Shown here: positions 47,792 through 55,143 of the stretch, piece by piece
How the letters are laid out: each line of letters starts with the position of its first letter
How positions within the stretch are numbered: position 1 is the first letter of the stretch
Assembly (NCBI RefSeq): GCF_002797375.1
Contig: NZ_KZ454941.1
Location: 3,056,118 to 3,120,117, forward strand
DNA from: Bacillus sp. FJAT-42315
GTDB taxonomy: Bacteria > Bacillota > Bacilli > Bacillales > Domibacillaceae
Direction: 5' to 3'
Length of the DNA stretch: 64,000 nt
Notes under the pieces: generated by a model
The model's database searches: none
What the model saw: only the letters and a program-made list of their open reading frames with translations
What the model was told of the DNA's origin: nothing
Program-made: the position numbers and the translations under genes

Positions 47792-48202
47792 ATGAAAAAG
47801 AAATTGGTTGCCTGTTTTTTGACGGTAATGTTGATTGCGTTTTCGGCTAGTGCTCAGGAAGCTCGTTTAGTTGAAATATTTAATATTGAGCAGGGAAAAG
47901 TCAGCCAAACCATTCCAAGCAGTACCTCTATTCAAAAGGAAGCAGCTAGTTATTTAGCTAATATAACGGATATTTATCGGAAAGTATCGCCAATTCCGAA
48001 AGAAGGAACGATGGTAAAGATCCCTTTATCACCTGAGGTTCAAGTGAAAAACCGCTGGGTCGACACGAAAGTAAACGAGGTCATCGTCGTCATCGGCAAA
48101 GAAGAAGAACCGTTTCTCATCATCTTTGATGACAAAAACAAGATCCACCTCTTTACTTTTAAAGGGGATGTAAAAAAATTATTATCACAACTCAAAAAAT
48201 AA
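47792..48202 (+). CDS. Hypothetical exported protein
   Basis: I do not recognise a family. The 136-residue product has a clean signal peptide (about 1-22, SASA-QEA) and a mixed alpha/beta mature part without cysteines. AGGTGACGG precedes the ATG. The last nine codons and the terminator are repeated at 50221-50306 on the far side of the chemoreceptor, so this gene and the IDEAL-domain gene were once direct neighbours. Confidence 0.75.
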   Translation: MKKKLVACFLTVMLIAFSASAQEARLVEIFNIEQGKVSQTIPSSTSIQKEAASYLANITDIYRKVSPIPKEGTMVKIPLSPEVQVKNRWVDTKVNEVIVVIGKEEEPFLIIFDDKNKIHLFTFKGDVKKLLSQLKK

Positions 48203-48229
48203 AAGCCTGGCATCATCCCAGGCTTTTTT
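48201..48229. terminator. Bidirectional terminator, left copy
   Basis: AAAAGCCTGG and CCAGGCTTTTTT around CATCATC. Serves the exported protein gene and, from the other side, chemoreceptor 2. Confidence 0.85.
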
Positions 48230-48257
48230 ATTGTTGTGCGGTCACTGTCGTCAACTG
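48228..48257 (-). pseudogene. Remnant of IDEAL-domain gene 3' end
   Basis: On the minus strand this reads Q-L-T-T-V-T-A-Q-Q-stop, the same as the last codons of the intact gene at 50276 (Q-L-T-A-V-T-A-Q-Q). It has no upstream part and is a leftover of the duplication. Confidence 0.75.
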
Positions 48258-48278
48258 TAAGTTCAAGCACTTTGTGTT

Positions 48279-49991
48279 TTATACTTTAAATTTAATCACT
48301 AAGTCTTGGAGTTGCTCGGCCATTTTGGCTAGAGCTGTTGAGGAAGTAGAGACCTCTTCCATTGATGCTAGTTGTTCTTCTGTTGCGGCCGAAATAGTTT
48401 GGGTGCTAGCGGCTGCGTTTTCAGCCGTTTCATTGACTGATGAAATCGCTTGACTTACCGCTGATGTCCCTTCTGACAATTGCTTCACAGTCAAAGCGAT
48501 ATGTTCAATTTGAGCAACGACTTCCTTAACAGAATCTTTAATTTGCTTAAAGGAATCTCCTGCCTCTCGAACAATTTGCAGCCCTTCTTCTACTTCATGT
48601 GTCGTTGATTTCATCGACTCAAGCGCTTGATCATTATCGCTATGTATGATGTGGATCAATTGACTGATTTGTTCCGCTGAGCTTGCAGACTGTTCAGCTA
48701 ATTTCCTCACCTCATCGGCAACGACCGAAAAACCTCGCCCTTGTTCTCCTGCTCTTGCTGCTTCAATCGCTGCATTTAAAGCGAGTAAATTCGTTTGTGC
48801 CGCAATATCGGTAATTACATCATTCATTTTTCCGATCTCATTTGATCGTTCATTTAAACCAGCTACTACGTTTGATAACCCCTGAACATTTGCATTGATC
48901 GTACCCATTTGTTCGGTCACTTTTTGAACGGCTTCTTCTCCCTCTCTCGACTTGTCAGCTGTTTCGTAAACGGTTTCAGAAGCGATTTTAGCATTTTCAG
49001 CGATTTGTTCCGTGTAATTGACCATTCCCTTCATCACTTGTGTACTTTCTGCGATACTATGCACTTGATCGTCAGCTCCAGCTGCTAACTCTTGAATCGA
49101 AGTGGAAATATGTTCACTTGCTTGACTACTTTGTTGGGCACTAGCGCTCAGCTCTTCAGAGGAAGCGGCGACTTGCTGAGAAGTTTCGCTCATTTTTCGG
49201 ATCACTCGATGCAAGCCTTTAATCATATCATTAAAGGACGTCGTCAGATCACCAACCTCATCTTTCGACTGATACTTCCCTTTTACAGTGAAATCACCTT
49301 TTTCTGCTTGTGCTAATAACCTCTTAATATCGTTAATAGGGTTAACAATACCTCTCGAAATGATCATGCCGATCGAAATCGATAAAATAAGGGATGCTAA
49401 AATAGTTGAAATCATTAAAATCGTTGCTTTATTTAAAGCTTCATTATTCTGTTCATTAATTTTTTTCGTCTCTTTTTCATTCAGTAGTTTGAGTTCATCT
49501 AAATATTGATTAATGTTATCTCGTCTTTCTTTTATTTGTTGATTATACTGCTTATAAGCTTCTGCGTTTTTATTTTGCTTAGCAGGACCAACGACCAAGG
49601 GTGTGACATCACGCAGTTCCTTTAAACTGCTTGTATAGGCTTGAAGCACCTTTTTTTCTTGCGGCGTTAAATGGCTGTTTTCAAGCTTTTGAATGGTTTG
49701 ATTGATTTCGTTTACTATTTTGCCCATCCTACTCATTATTTCTTGCTTCTGTTTTAGATCGGTCGTAAGCATTAACTCCAATAAACTAGCATCCATCATT
49801 GTACTGTTTCTCAAAATCACACCTATCCACTCGGCAGGCTTCACCCGATCTTCATACATCGCATTAGATTTTTCAGCTGTACTCTTAACATAGGAATAAC
49901 CAACTGAGCCAATACCAACTAACGATAGTACACTAACCATTATTAATATGTGCAACTTTCTTGAAATAGTTAAATTACGAAAAATATTCAT
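48279..49991 (-). CDS. Methyl-accepting chemotaxis protein 2 (paralog)
   Basis: This 570-residue receptor has the same build as the one at 41564: membrane helices (about 12-32 and 188-210), a four-helix-bundle sensor, HAMP and the signalling tip [18 protein letters not shown]. The cytoplasmic half is strongly conserved between them, while the sensor domains differ more, so they probably detect different ligands. The gene and its upstream region are inserted between two copies of an 86-bp sequence, so this copy is the likely newcomer at this site. Confidence 0.92.
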   Translation of the reverse strand: MNIFRNLTISRKLHILIMVSVLSLVGIGSVGYSYVKSTAEKSNAMYEDRVKPAEWIGVILRNSTMMDASLLELMLTTDLKQKQEIMSRMGKIVNEINQTIQKLENSHLTPQEKKVLQAYTSSLKELRDVTPLVVGPAKQNKNAEAYKQYNQQIKERRDNINQYLDELKLLNEKETKKINEQNNEALNKATILMISTILASLILSISIGMIISRGIVNPINDIKRLLAQAEKGDFTVKGKYQSKDEVGDLTTSFNDMIKGLHRVIRKMSETSQQVAASSEELSASAQQSSQASEHISTSIQELAAGADDQVHSIAESTQVMKGMVNYTEQIAENAKIASETVYETADKSREGEEAVQKVTEQMGTINANVQGLSNVVAGLNERSNEIGKMNDVITDIAAQTNLLALNAAIEAARAGEQGRGFSVVADEVRKLAEQSASSAEQISQLIHIIHSDNDQALESMKSTTHEVEEGLQIVREAGDSFKQIKDSVKEVVAQIEHIALTVKQLSEGTSAVSQAISSVNETAENAAASTQTISAATEEQLASMEEVSTSSTALAKMAEQLQDLVIKFKV

Positions 49992-50183
49992 ATCATTGCT
50001 TCCTCTCCTTTCAGCAGTATCAATCGTAAGTGAAGGTATCTACACCTCCACAGTCAGTTATATTAATGATTTTTAACTTCGAAAATAAAACAACACATAC
50101 CACTGAAATATTATTTCTACTATATATCGGCTTGTAAGTGGATTTTATTTACCTTTTTATCTATTTTTTGAATAAAAGTACGT

Positions 50184-50215
50184 AATTGGACAAAATCCAA
50201 GGAGTGACAGGCACT
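50184..50215. repeat. Dispersed REP-like repeat, copy 3
   Basis: AATTGGACAAAATCCAA plus GGAGTGACAGGCACT. It lies five bases before the right copy of the 86-bp repeat, at the edge of the duplicated block. Confidence 0.75.
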
Positions 50216-50220
50216 TTCTC

Positions 50221-50306
50221 AAAAAATTATTATCACAACTCAAAAAAATAAAAGCCTGGCATCTTCCCAGGCTTTTTATTGTTGTGCGGTCACTGCCGTC
50301 AACTGT
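50221..50306. repeat. 86-bp direct repeat, right copy
   Basis: Same content as 48173-48258. It includes the terminator hairpin AAAAGCCTGG/CCAGGCTTTTT and here supplies the true 3' end of the IDEAL-domain gene. Confidence 0.9.
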
Positions 50307-50650
50307 TGTAATTGTGTAGAGAAAGAATGAAATGCTTCTTCATTTCTCTGATCTAATGCTTCATTAATTTTGTATTGTAAGTAATTCAATCTCAACTCAA
50401 GATCCTCTTTTGAATAAAGAAAGCCTTTCATATATAAATTCTCTAAATCCTCAATATTTATGTAGAAAAAATCTTCATTATTTCTTCCAACAAGGAAATA
50501 CCAACCTAACACATCGACATGCCTTTTATCACTTGTGATGGTTAAGCAATCCTTCTGACGAAATTCAATTGTCCGACAATGAGATTGATCTGGACAAAAG
50601 CAGTCGACTTGATGCTCATATGGTCGAACAAAGACAAACTGACTAGCCAT
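50276..50650 (-). CDS. IDEAL-domain protein with N-terminal Cys cluster
   Basis: A 124-residue protein whose C-terminal part (about 90-118, LQYKINEALDQRNEEAFHSF) fits the IDEAL domain of Bacillus proteins, a short helical motif thought to mediate protein interactions (as in ComK-binding anti-adaptors and YpiB-type proteins). The N-terminal half has Cys residues in CFCPDQSHC and QKDC, which could bind metal. The ATG at 50650 has AAGGTG six bases upstream. A Fur-box promoter about 140 bp upstream reads toward it, so low-iron expression is possible. Confidence 0.7.
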   Translation of the reverse strand: MASQFVFVRPYEHQVDCFCPDQSHCRTIEFRQKDCLTITSDKRHVDVLGWYFLVGRNNEDFFYINIEDLENLYMKGFLYSKEDLELRLNYLQYKINEALDQRNEEAFHSFSTQLQQLTAVTAQQ

Positions 50651-50693
50651 CACTTTCACCTTCTCTTCATTGAAAAATTATATGAGCGGGACC

Positions 50694-50785
50694 GAAAAAA
50701 ATTATACACATAAGGGATGTTTGTGTTTGCATCATGTATCATTTTAAGAGGGGGGTATCGGTCCCACTCAATGTAAATTAAGCAC
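50694..50785 (-). ncRNA. Candidate Fur-regulated sRNA, FsrA-like
   Basis: A predicted transcript of about 90 nt from the Fur-box promoter at 50792-50821. It contains the C-rich single-stranded stretch ACCCCCCUCUU (about 50746-50756), able to pair with ribosome binding sites, and ends in a stem (AUACAUG with UAUGUGUAU, AUG with CAU inside) followed by AAUUUUUUU at about 50694-50702. Size, Fur control and CCCCUCU motif fit B. subtilis FsrA. A second stem, GAGTGGGACCG (50759-50769) with CGGTCCCGCTC (50684-50694), would enclose the whole region if transcription continued. The alternative is a structured leader of the IDEAL-domain gene. Confidence 0.5.
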
Positions 50786-50791
50786 ACCCTT

Positions 50792-50821
50792 ACTATAAAT
50801 GATATTGATTATCATCGTCAA
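50792..50821 (-). promoter_or_regulatory. Minus-strand promoter with Fur box in its spacer
   Basis: TTGACG (50821-50816), 18 bp, TATAGT (50797-50792). The spacer is filled by TGATAATCAATATCA (50814-50800), a 14-of-15 match to the Fur consensus. Fur with iron would block RNA polymerase directly. Confidence 0.7.
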
Positions 50822-50951
50822 TTATATTTTTAAAAAAATGATAGGAAATGTCTGTCATCTTCGTATTAATAAGTGAAAATGTTTTTAGAAAGGCGGTCAC
50901 TTCCTCCGCTCGGAACACTCCAAACGGGGTTTTTGCTTAGTTGATACTTAC

Positions 50952-51068
50952 TTTTGCTGAATCCAGACTCGCTTTTGATAACTCACATTTCTTTTTTACT
51001 GAATGCGCCCCCACTTTTACTGACTCTCAACCACGTTTTACTGAATTCACCTTTTTTTTAAATGAATA
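50952..51068. repeat. 21-bp-period degenerate tandem repeat
   Basis: The motif TTTTACTGA and variants occurs with TTTT starting at 50952, 50973, 50994, 51015 and 51036, exactly 21 bp apart, and a sixth degenerate unit near 51057. Read in frame on either strand it encodes a 7-residue repeat, but no start and ribosome binding site support a gene. Confidence 0.75.
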
Positions 51069-51076
51069 CCCCCAAA

Positions 51077-51107
51077 GAAAAAACCTCCTGAACCAAATCA
51101 GAAGGTT
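51077..51107 (-). terminator. Terminator of dioxygenase gene
   Basis: AACCTTCTGA and TTCAGGAGGTT (with mismatches) on the minus strand, then TTTTTTC. Confidence 0.7.
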
Positions 51108-51870
51108 AAAATTGCAACGCCATATAGCTAAGTGTCCCTAAGTCATAGTCGCGGAATAACACTTTCGGCTCACTTGCGTTGCCTGCACCTAAAGCGATGA
51201 AAAACGGCACAAAGTGTTCTTCTCTCGGAACGGCTTTATTAGCAAATGGTGCTAGCTGCTTATATTGAATTAAATTAGCGATTTTACCAGCGTCAAGCTG
51301 TTCTAACAACCAGTCGTCAAACTGCACTGCCCAGTCTTCCGGTGTTTTTTGTCCCCAGTTCAACAAGCGTAAATTATGAACGGTTACGCCGCTACCAATC
51401 ACTAAAATATCTTCCGCACCAAGCCCTTTGACCGCTTCGCCAATTCGAATTTGCTCCTCCGGCGGTAAAAATGGGTGAACCGATACTTGTACCACTGGAA
51501 CATCAGCGTTCGGAAATAAATGAGTTAATAACGTCCAAGTTCCGTGGTCTAACCCACGCTTCGTATCCAATTGTGATTCAATCGCATGTACTTGGAAACG
51601 TTCCTGTAACTGCTTAGCGACAACTTTTGATCCTTTCGCTGGATACGTCATTTCATAAAGAGCTGGTGGAAACCCACCAAAATCATAAATCGTTTCAAAT
51701 TCATCATCACGAGACGAAATTTGCATGACAGCACTTTCCCAATGAGCGGTAAATAACACGATCGCTTTCGGCTTCAAGCTCTCCCCTAACTTTCTTAAAA
51801 ATCGAGTATAGTCTGTATCTTCTATTGCAATCATCGGTGATCCATGTGGCAAAAATAATGATGGCATCAT
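51106..51870 (-). CDS. DODA-type extradiol ring-cleaving dioxygenase
   Basis: The 254-residue protein belongs to the LigB superfamily, near E. coli YgiD and plant DOPA 4,5-dioxygenase. Metal-binding His candidates are in LPHGSPM (about 7-13), TAHWES (about 43-48), and DHGTWTLL (about 110-117), with a later GSGVTVHNL. These enzymes open catechol rings using Fe2+ or Zn2+. The natural substrate is unknown. It is divergent from an XRE-cupin regulator gene with which it shares an upstream motif. Confidence 0.87.
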   Translation of the reverse strand: MMPSLFLPHGSPMIAIEDTDYTRFLRKLGESLKPKAIVLFTAHWESAVMQISSRDDEFETIYDFGGFPPALYEMTYPAKGSKVVAKQLQERFQVHAIESQLDTKRGLDHGTWTLLTHLFPNADVPVVQVSVHPFLPPEEQIRIGEAVKGLGAEDILVIGSGVTVHNLRLLNWGQKTPEDWAVQFDDWLLEQLDAGKIANLIQYKQLAPFANKAVPREEHFVPFFIALGAGNASEPKVLFRDYDLGTLSYMALQF

Positions 51871-51885
51871 CGTAATCCCCCCAAA

Positions 51886-51896
51886 AAGTTTTCTTA
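51886..51896. promoter_or_regulatory. Shared motif AAGTTTTCTTA, site 1
   Basis: AAGTTTTCTTA lies 16 bp upstream of the dioxygenase start. The same 11 bases occur before the divergent regulator gene at 51972-51982. Confidence 0.4.
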
Positions 51897-51971
51897 TATG
51901 AATATTTTTTCACCTATAGGATAACAATTCGAACCATAGCCTGTCAACAATTTGTTTGCTATAATAAAAAT

Positions 51972-51993
51972 AAGTTTTCTTAAAAGAAACTTT
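51972..51993. promoter_or_regulatory. Shared motif AAGTTTTCTTA, site 2, near-palindrome
   Basis: Here the motif is part of an imperfect palindrome, AAGTTTTCTTAAAAGAAACTT, with its 5' half identical to site 1. It lies just before the ribosome binding site of the regulator gene, a typical autoregulatory position. Confidence 0.4.
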
Positions 51994-52007
51994 TAGGAGT
52001 GAGTAAC

Positions 52008-52559
52008 ATGGATATTGGATCAAAAATTCGGGCTGTTCGTAAAAAAAAGCAAATGACGATTGCCCAAATGTGTGAAGCAACTGGTCTTTCTAAAGGATTT
52101 ATTAGCAATATCGAAAACAATCATACGTCCCCTTCAATTAGCACCTTACAAACGATTGCTGGCGTATTGGACGTTCCTTTAGCCTATTTTTTTCTGGAGA
52201 AAAAACAGCATATGCGCGTCATTCGAAAAGAGGAAAGAAATCAAACGATACTTAAAGAAGAAAACCTACTAGTCGAGCATATTAATTTCACCCGTGGATT
52301 ACGGATGGTGCAAGTCGAACTTCCACCCGGAGGATCTAACGGTGAAGGCCACGCTCATGAAGGCGAAGAAATTCACCTCATTCTAAAAGGAACTGTTCTT
52401 GCCGAGCAAGGGGAAGATTCCTTCACTTTACAAGCAGGCGACTCCTTCAGCTGGAATGCGAGCGTCCCCCACTTCGTCAAAAACATCGGCGATACACCAG
52501 CCATCATCCTCATGACCGTCACAACAGATACGCACAAACAAGCAGAAGATATCTTTTAA
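52008..52559 (+). CDS. XRE-cupin transcriptional regulator
   Basis: The 183 residues have an N-terminal XRE helix-turn-helix (about 5-60, IGSKIRAVRKKKQMTIAQM and SKGFISNIE) and a C-terminal cupin_2 domain (about 105-175) with metal-site residues in GHAHEGEEIHLIL and VPHFV. Proteins of this type sense small ligands and often repress neighbouring catabolic genes. The ATG at 52008 follows AGGAGTGAG. It is divergent from the extradiol dioxygenase gene and probably regulates it. Confidence 0.87.
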   Translation: MDIGSKIRAVRKKKQMTIAQMCEATGLSKGFISNIENNHTSPSISTLQTIAGVLDVPLAYFFLEKKQHMRVIRKEERNQTILKEENLLVEHINFTRGLRMVQVELPPGGSNGEGHAHEGEEIHLILKGTVLAEQGEDSFTLQAGDSFSWNASVPHFVKNIGDTPAIILMTVTTDTHKQAEDIF

Positions 52560-52565
52560 CAAATA

Positions 52566-52597
52566 AACGCATCGAAGGAATAAACCCTCGATGCGTT
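52566..52597. terminator. Bidirectional terminator
   Basis: AACGCATCGAAGG and CCCTCGATGCGTT around AATAAA, between convergent genes. T-runs are short on both sides. Confidence 0.65.
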
Positions 52598-52624
52598 CAT
52601 GTAAAACATCACATAAAGCCTAGT

Positions 52625-54064
52625 CTAGTGTTTCCGTATGTGCTGAATGGCTGCTTTTAATCTTGTCACACCTTCTTGAATATCATTTACCTCAGCACGG
52701 CCGAAAGTCAGACGGATATAGCCTTTGTCTGATCCCATTAAATGTCCTGGCACAAAGGCTACTCCATGACGAACGGCTTCCTCTAATAATTTATTTTCAT
52801 TTATGGCTACATTTAATTTTCCCCAAAGGTGAATTCCCCCATCTGGCACTAGGAAGTCTATTTCTTCATCTAAATAGCGCTCAAGCCCTTGAACTAATAA
52901 ATCCCTTTTTAACTGAAGCCGATTTCTTAAAGATTCAATATGAGACGAGAAGCTGCTTGACGTTAAAAAATGATTCGCCACCCATTGAGGAAAAACACTA
53001 TGTCCAAAGTCCACTTGCTGTTTCGCATCAGCCAATCTCTCAATAACTGTATCCGGTCCAATCACCCAGCCAATCCGTAATCCAGAAGCCACTATTTTTG
53101 TTAAAGAACTTATGTACAAAACATTTCCACTCGGATCTAATGACTTTAATGTCGGATTCACCTCTCCTGAAAAAGACGTCAAACTATAAGGATCATCTTC
53201 AATAATCGGAATGCCGTACAAAGACGATAACTCTATTATTTTTTTCCTCCGTTCTAGATGAAGAGTCGTTCCAGTAGGGTTTTGAAAGTCAGGGTTTAAA
53301 AACACCATTCGAATACGATGCTTCTGATAAAGGGAGACAATATCATCCGGATTCACTCCATGTTGATCTATAGGCAAAAGAAACGTTCGCAAGCCCGCAG
53401 ACTGAAACAACGGTAAGGAATAACAATAGGAAGGATCCTCTATTGCCACTGCATCCCCCGGTTTCAACAAGCACTGAACAATTAAATGCAGTGCTTGTTG
53501 AGCCCCAGAAGTAATTAAAATGGACGACGTACTAGCTTCAATATTTTTATACTTCTTCACATGAGCAGCAATTGTTTCTCGCAATGACAAATTACCTTGG
53601 GGATGGTCATAACCTAAATACCCATCAAACCATTTCTCAGATAAAATGGACTGAAGATCAGAAGTAGGAAATAAATCTGAAGACAATTCACCTGTTGCGA
53701 AATTAACTATTTCTGATTCCAGTGTTTCTTTTCGCAAACGTTGCGTTAATGGTGAATTCGCTAAAAAAGAACCGTACTCCACGTACCGGTTCCAATTGGG
53801 GGTACGCTTGCGAGATAACCCCCATATGTCGCTACTTACTCGCGTACCACTACCTTCTTTTCTCGTAATGATCCCTGATGAACGTAACTCTTCATAAGCA
53901 GCAATAACCGTGCTACGATTCACCTTCAACTCCTTTGCCAACATTCTTTCAGAAGGCAATTTACTTCCTGCTGGATACTCCCCTACTGAAATTTTATGCT
54001 CAATAAACTCAGCAATTTGTCGGTAAATTGCCTTCCCTTGATCTGAACTTGGCTTCCATTCCAT
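52625..54064 (-). CDS. MocR-type GntR/aminotransferase regulator
   Basis: A 479-residue fusion: GntR winged helix (about 5-75, IYRQIAEFIEHKI and RSTVIAAYEEL) and a class I aminotransferase-like domain (about 110-475). The PLP-binding Lys is in SSLTKIVASGLRIGW (about 315) and NPDFQNPTG is present, so it probably binds PLP. The ATG at 54064 has AAGGGGTG at good spacing. It follows a small membrane protein gene closely. MocR regulators such as GabR and PdxR respond to PLP with an amino compound; the effector here is unknown. Confidence 0.9.
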   Translation of the reverse strand: MEWKPSSDQGKAIYRQIAEFIEHKISVGEYPAGSKLPSERMLAKELKVNRSTVIAAYEELRSSGIITRKEGSGTRVSSDIWGLSRKRTPNWNRYVEYGSFLANSPLTQRLRKETLESEIVNFATGELSSDLFPTSDLQSILSEKWFDGYLGYDHPQGNLSLRETIAAHVKKYKNIEASTSSILITSGAQQALHLIVQCLLKPGDAVAIEDPSYCYSLPLFQSAGLRTFLLPIDQHGVNPDDIVSLYQKHRIRMVFLNPDFQNPTGTTLHLERRKKIIELSSLYGIPIIEDDPYSLTSFSGEVNPTLKSLDPSGNVLYISSLTKIVASGLRIGWVIGPDTVIERLADAKQQVDFGHSVFPQWVANHFLTSSSFSSHIESLRNRLQLKRDLLVQGLERYLDEEIDFLVPDGGIHLWGKLNVAINENKLLEEAVRHGVAFVPGHLMGSDKGYIRLTFGRAEVNDIQEGVTRLKAAIQHIRKH

Positions 54065-54085
54065 TAAAGACACCCCTTCAAACAA

Positions 54086-54274
54086 TTACAAAAAAATATA
54101 CAGCCCAACACCAATTGATAAGATGACAGTCAAAGCGAGATAAATTAATGACAATCTAGTTAAATTCCCCTTTGTTGCCTTACTGTAATTCTCGTCTCCT
54201 TTACTAGCCACAACAATAGTACCAATAGCCCCTGCAAGCATGACAGCCACAACTACAATTAATGAAATATACAT
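54086..54274 (-). CDS. Small two-helix membrane protein
   Basis: A 62-residue product with two hydrophobic helices (about 2-21 and 38-60) joined by a short polar loop containing KGDENYSKATKG. AAAGGAG precedes the ATG at 54274; longer in-frame starts lack such a site. It is the first gene of a likely two-gene unit with the MocR-type regulator, 21 bp apart, and stands behind the repeats at 54334-54408. No family recognised. It could be an exporter-like peptide or a membrane partner. Confidence 0.65.
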   Translation of the reverse strand: MYISLIVVVAVMLAGAIGTIVVASKGDENYSKATKGNLTRLSLIYLALTVILSIGVGLYIFL

Positions 54275-54333
54275 CGCTTTCTCCTTTATTATAGATACTC
54301 TTTTTTCTATAATAAAATATTTAAGAAAAAACG

Positions 54334-54370
54334 GACCATCCACTTTCTTGAATTTTCGACCCTCCACTTT
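54334..54370. promoter_or_regulatory. Direct repeats upstream of MocR operon
   Basis: GACCATCCACTTT (54334-54346) and GACCCTCCACTTT (54358-54370) share 12 of 13 bases and start 24 bp apart, a spacing putting them on nearly the same DNA face. Known MocR operators are such pairs of direct repeats. Confidence 0.55.
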
Positions 54371-54408
54371 TTATGTTATCACTTTAAATTATTAAAGTGA
54401 TAACATAA
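54371..54408. promoter_or_regulatory. Near-perfect 38-bp palindrome
   Basis: TTATGTTATCACTTTA (54371-54386) and its exact reverse complement (54393-54408) with six bases between. It abuts the direct repeats. On the minus strand no T-run follows it, so an operator is more likely than a terminator. Confidence 0.55.
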
Positions 54409-54440
54409 AAAAGCAGACTCACCATTGGAGTCTGCTTTTT
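54409..54440 (-). terminator. Terminator of the cold-shock gene
   Basis: AGCAGACTC and GAGTCTGCT with a seven-base loop. T-runs flank both sides; on the minus strand it is TTTTTT. Confidence 0.8.
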
Positions 54441-54445
54441 GTGTT

Positions 54446-54646
54446 TTAGGCTCTGTTCACATTTGTAGCTTGTGGTCCACGTTGACCATTTTCGATGTCA
54501 AATGTTACTTCTTCCCCTTCGTTCAACGACTTGTATCCTTCTCCTTGAATCGCTGAGAAGTGAACAAATACATCTTCGCCACCTTCGCGCTCGATGAAAC
54601 CGAAGCCTTTTTCACTGTTAAACCATTTTACTTTCCCACGTTCCAT
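54446..54646 (-). CDS. csp: Cold-shock protein (CspA/CspB family)
   Basis: A 66-residue single OB-fold domain with RNP1 KGFGFIE (about 13-19) and RNP2 VFVHF (about 26-30). It binds single-stranded RNA and DNA as an RNA chaperone. The ATG at 54646 follows AGGAGGC. Total length and motifs fit B. subtilis CspB/CspD. Confidence 0.95.
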   Translation of the reverse strand: MERGKVKWFNSEKGFGFIEREGGEDVFVHFSAIQGEGYKSLNEGEEVTFDIENGQRGPQATNVNRA

Positions 54647-54742
54647 TGCTTTGTTGCCTCCTAATATCATTCACGAAATTGCAATTTTACTTGCTCGCTT
54701 AGTATTGTCCATATTTGATGGTTTTATACGAAAAACCACGAT

Positions 54743-55060
54743 TTAATCTCCAAGCAGTACTTTAATTCCTTTAACGATATTCCAAATAAAAAAATACAAT
54801 CCGATCAATGCAAAAATACCATACGTCACGACAATTCCAATTCCCACGGCCATTTCTCCTTGTGCACCAATCCCCAGTACACCAGAAAGTATTATTCCTA
54901 CTACTAATACAATAAACGGAATCACATGCGACCAAAAAGCACTTTTTGCATGACGCTTTACCTCTTCATCAGCAACAAAATAGACAATAATCGGAAATAA
55001 AAACGGGGCAAAAAAGATACTAAAATAACATAATGATGATAACACTTGATTGGCTCTCAT
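54743..55060 (-). CDS. DUF4870-family membrane protein
   Basis: The 105 residues contain three hydrophobic segments (about 8-28, 45-65 and 72-97). The order LCYFSIFFAPFLFPIIVYFV and HAKSAFWSHV matches DUF4870 proteins of unknown function (like YubF/Tic20-like small proteins). A GAGGGG site precedes the ATG. Confidence 0.75.
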   Translation of the reverse strand: MRANQVLSSLCYFSIFFAPFLFPIIVYFVADEEVKRHAKSAFWSHVIPFIVLVVGIILSGVLGIGAQGEMAVGIGIVVTYGIFALIGLYFFIWNIVKGIKVLLGD

Positions 55061-55098
55061 AAATTTCCCCTCCTAGTCCTTTTATTTTGACATAGAGA

Positions 55099-55125
55099 GA
55101 AAAATTTGGCTATGGATTTAGCCAA
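55099..55125 (-). terminator. Terminator-like hairpin between lyase and DUF4870 genes
   Basis: TTGGCTA and TAGCCAA around six bases, followed on the minus strand by ATTTTTC. It would end transcription from the lyase gene. Confidence 0.65.
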
Positions 55126-55143
55126 GAGAAACTTCTTTTTTGC

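Larger units (their letters stand above)
48173..48258. repeat. 86-bp direct repeat, left copy
   Basis: Contains the last codons of the exported protein gene, its terminator hairpin and the last codons of the IDEAL-domain gene. The right copy at 50221-50306 differs by two substitutions and two one-base indels in homopolymer runs. Confidence 0.9.

Noticed and set aside
48279-50220. Composite transposon or IS explanation for the chemoreceptor block
   Set aside because: No transposase and no terminal inverted repeats are seen, and the 86-bp repeat is far longer than any usual target duplication; recombination-type duplication fits better.
50941-51141. 66-codon reading frame on the plus strand in the gap after the sRNA candidate
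   Set aside because: It is produced by the 21-bp repeats, has no convincing ribosome binding site and runs into the antisense strand of the dioxygenase gene.
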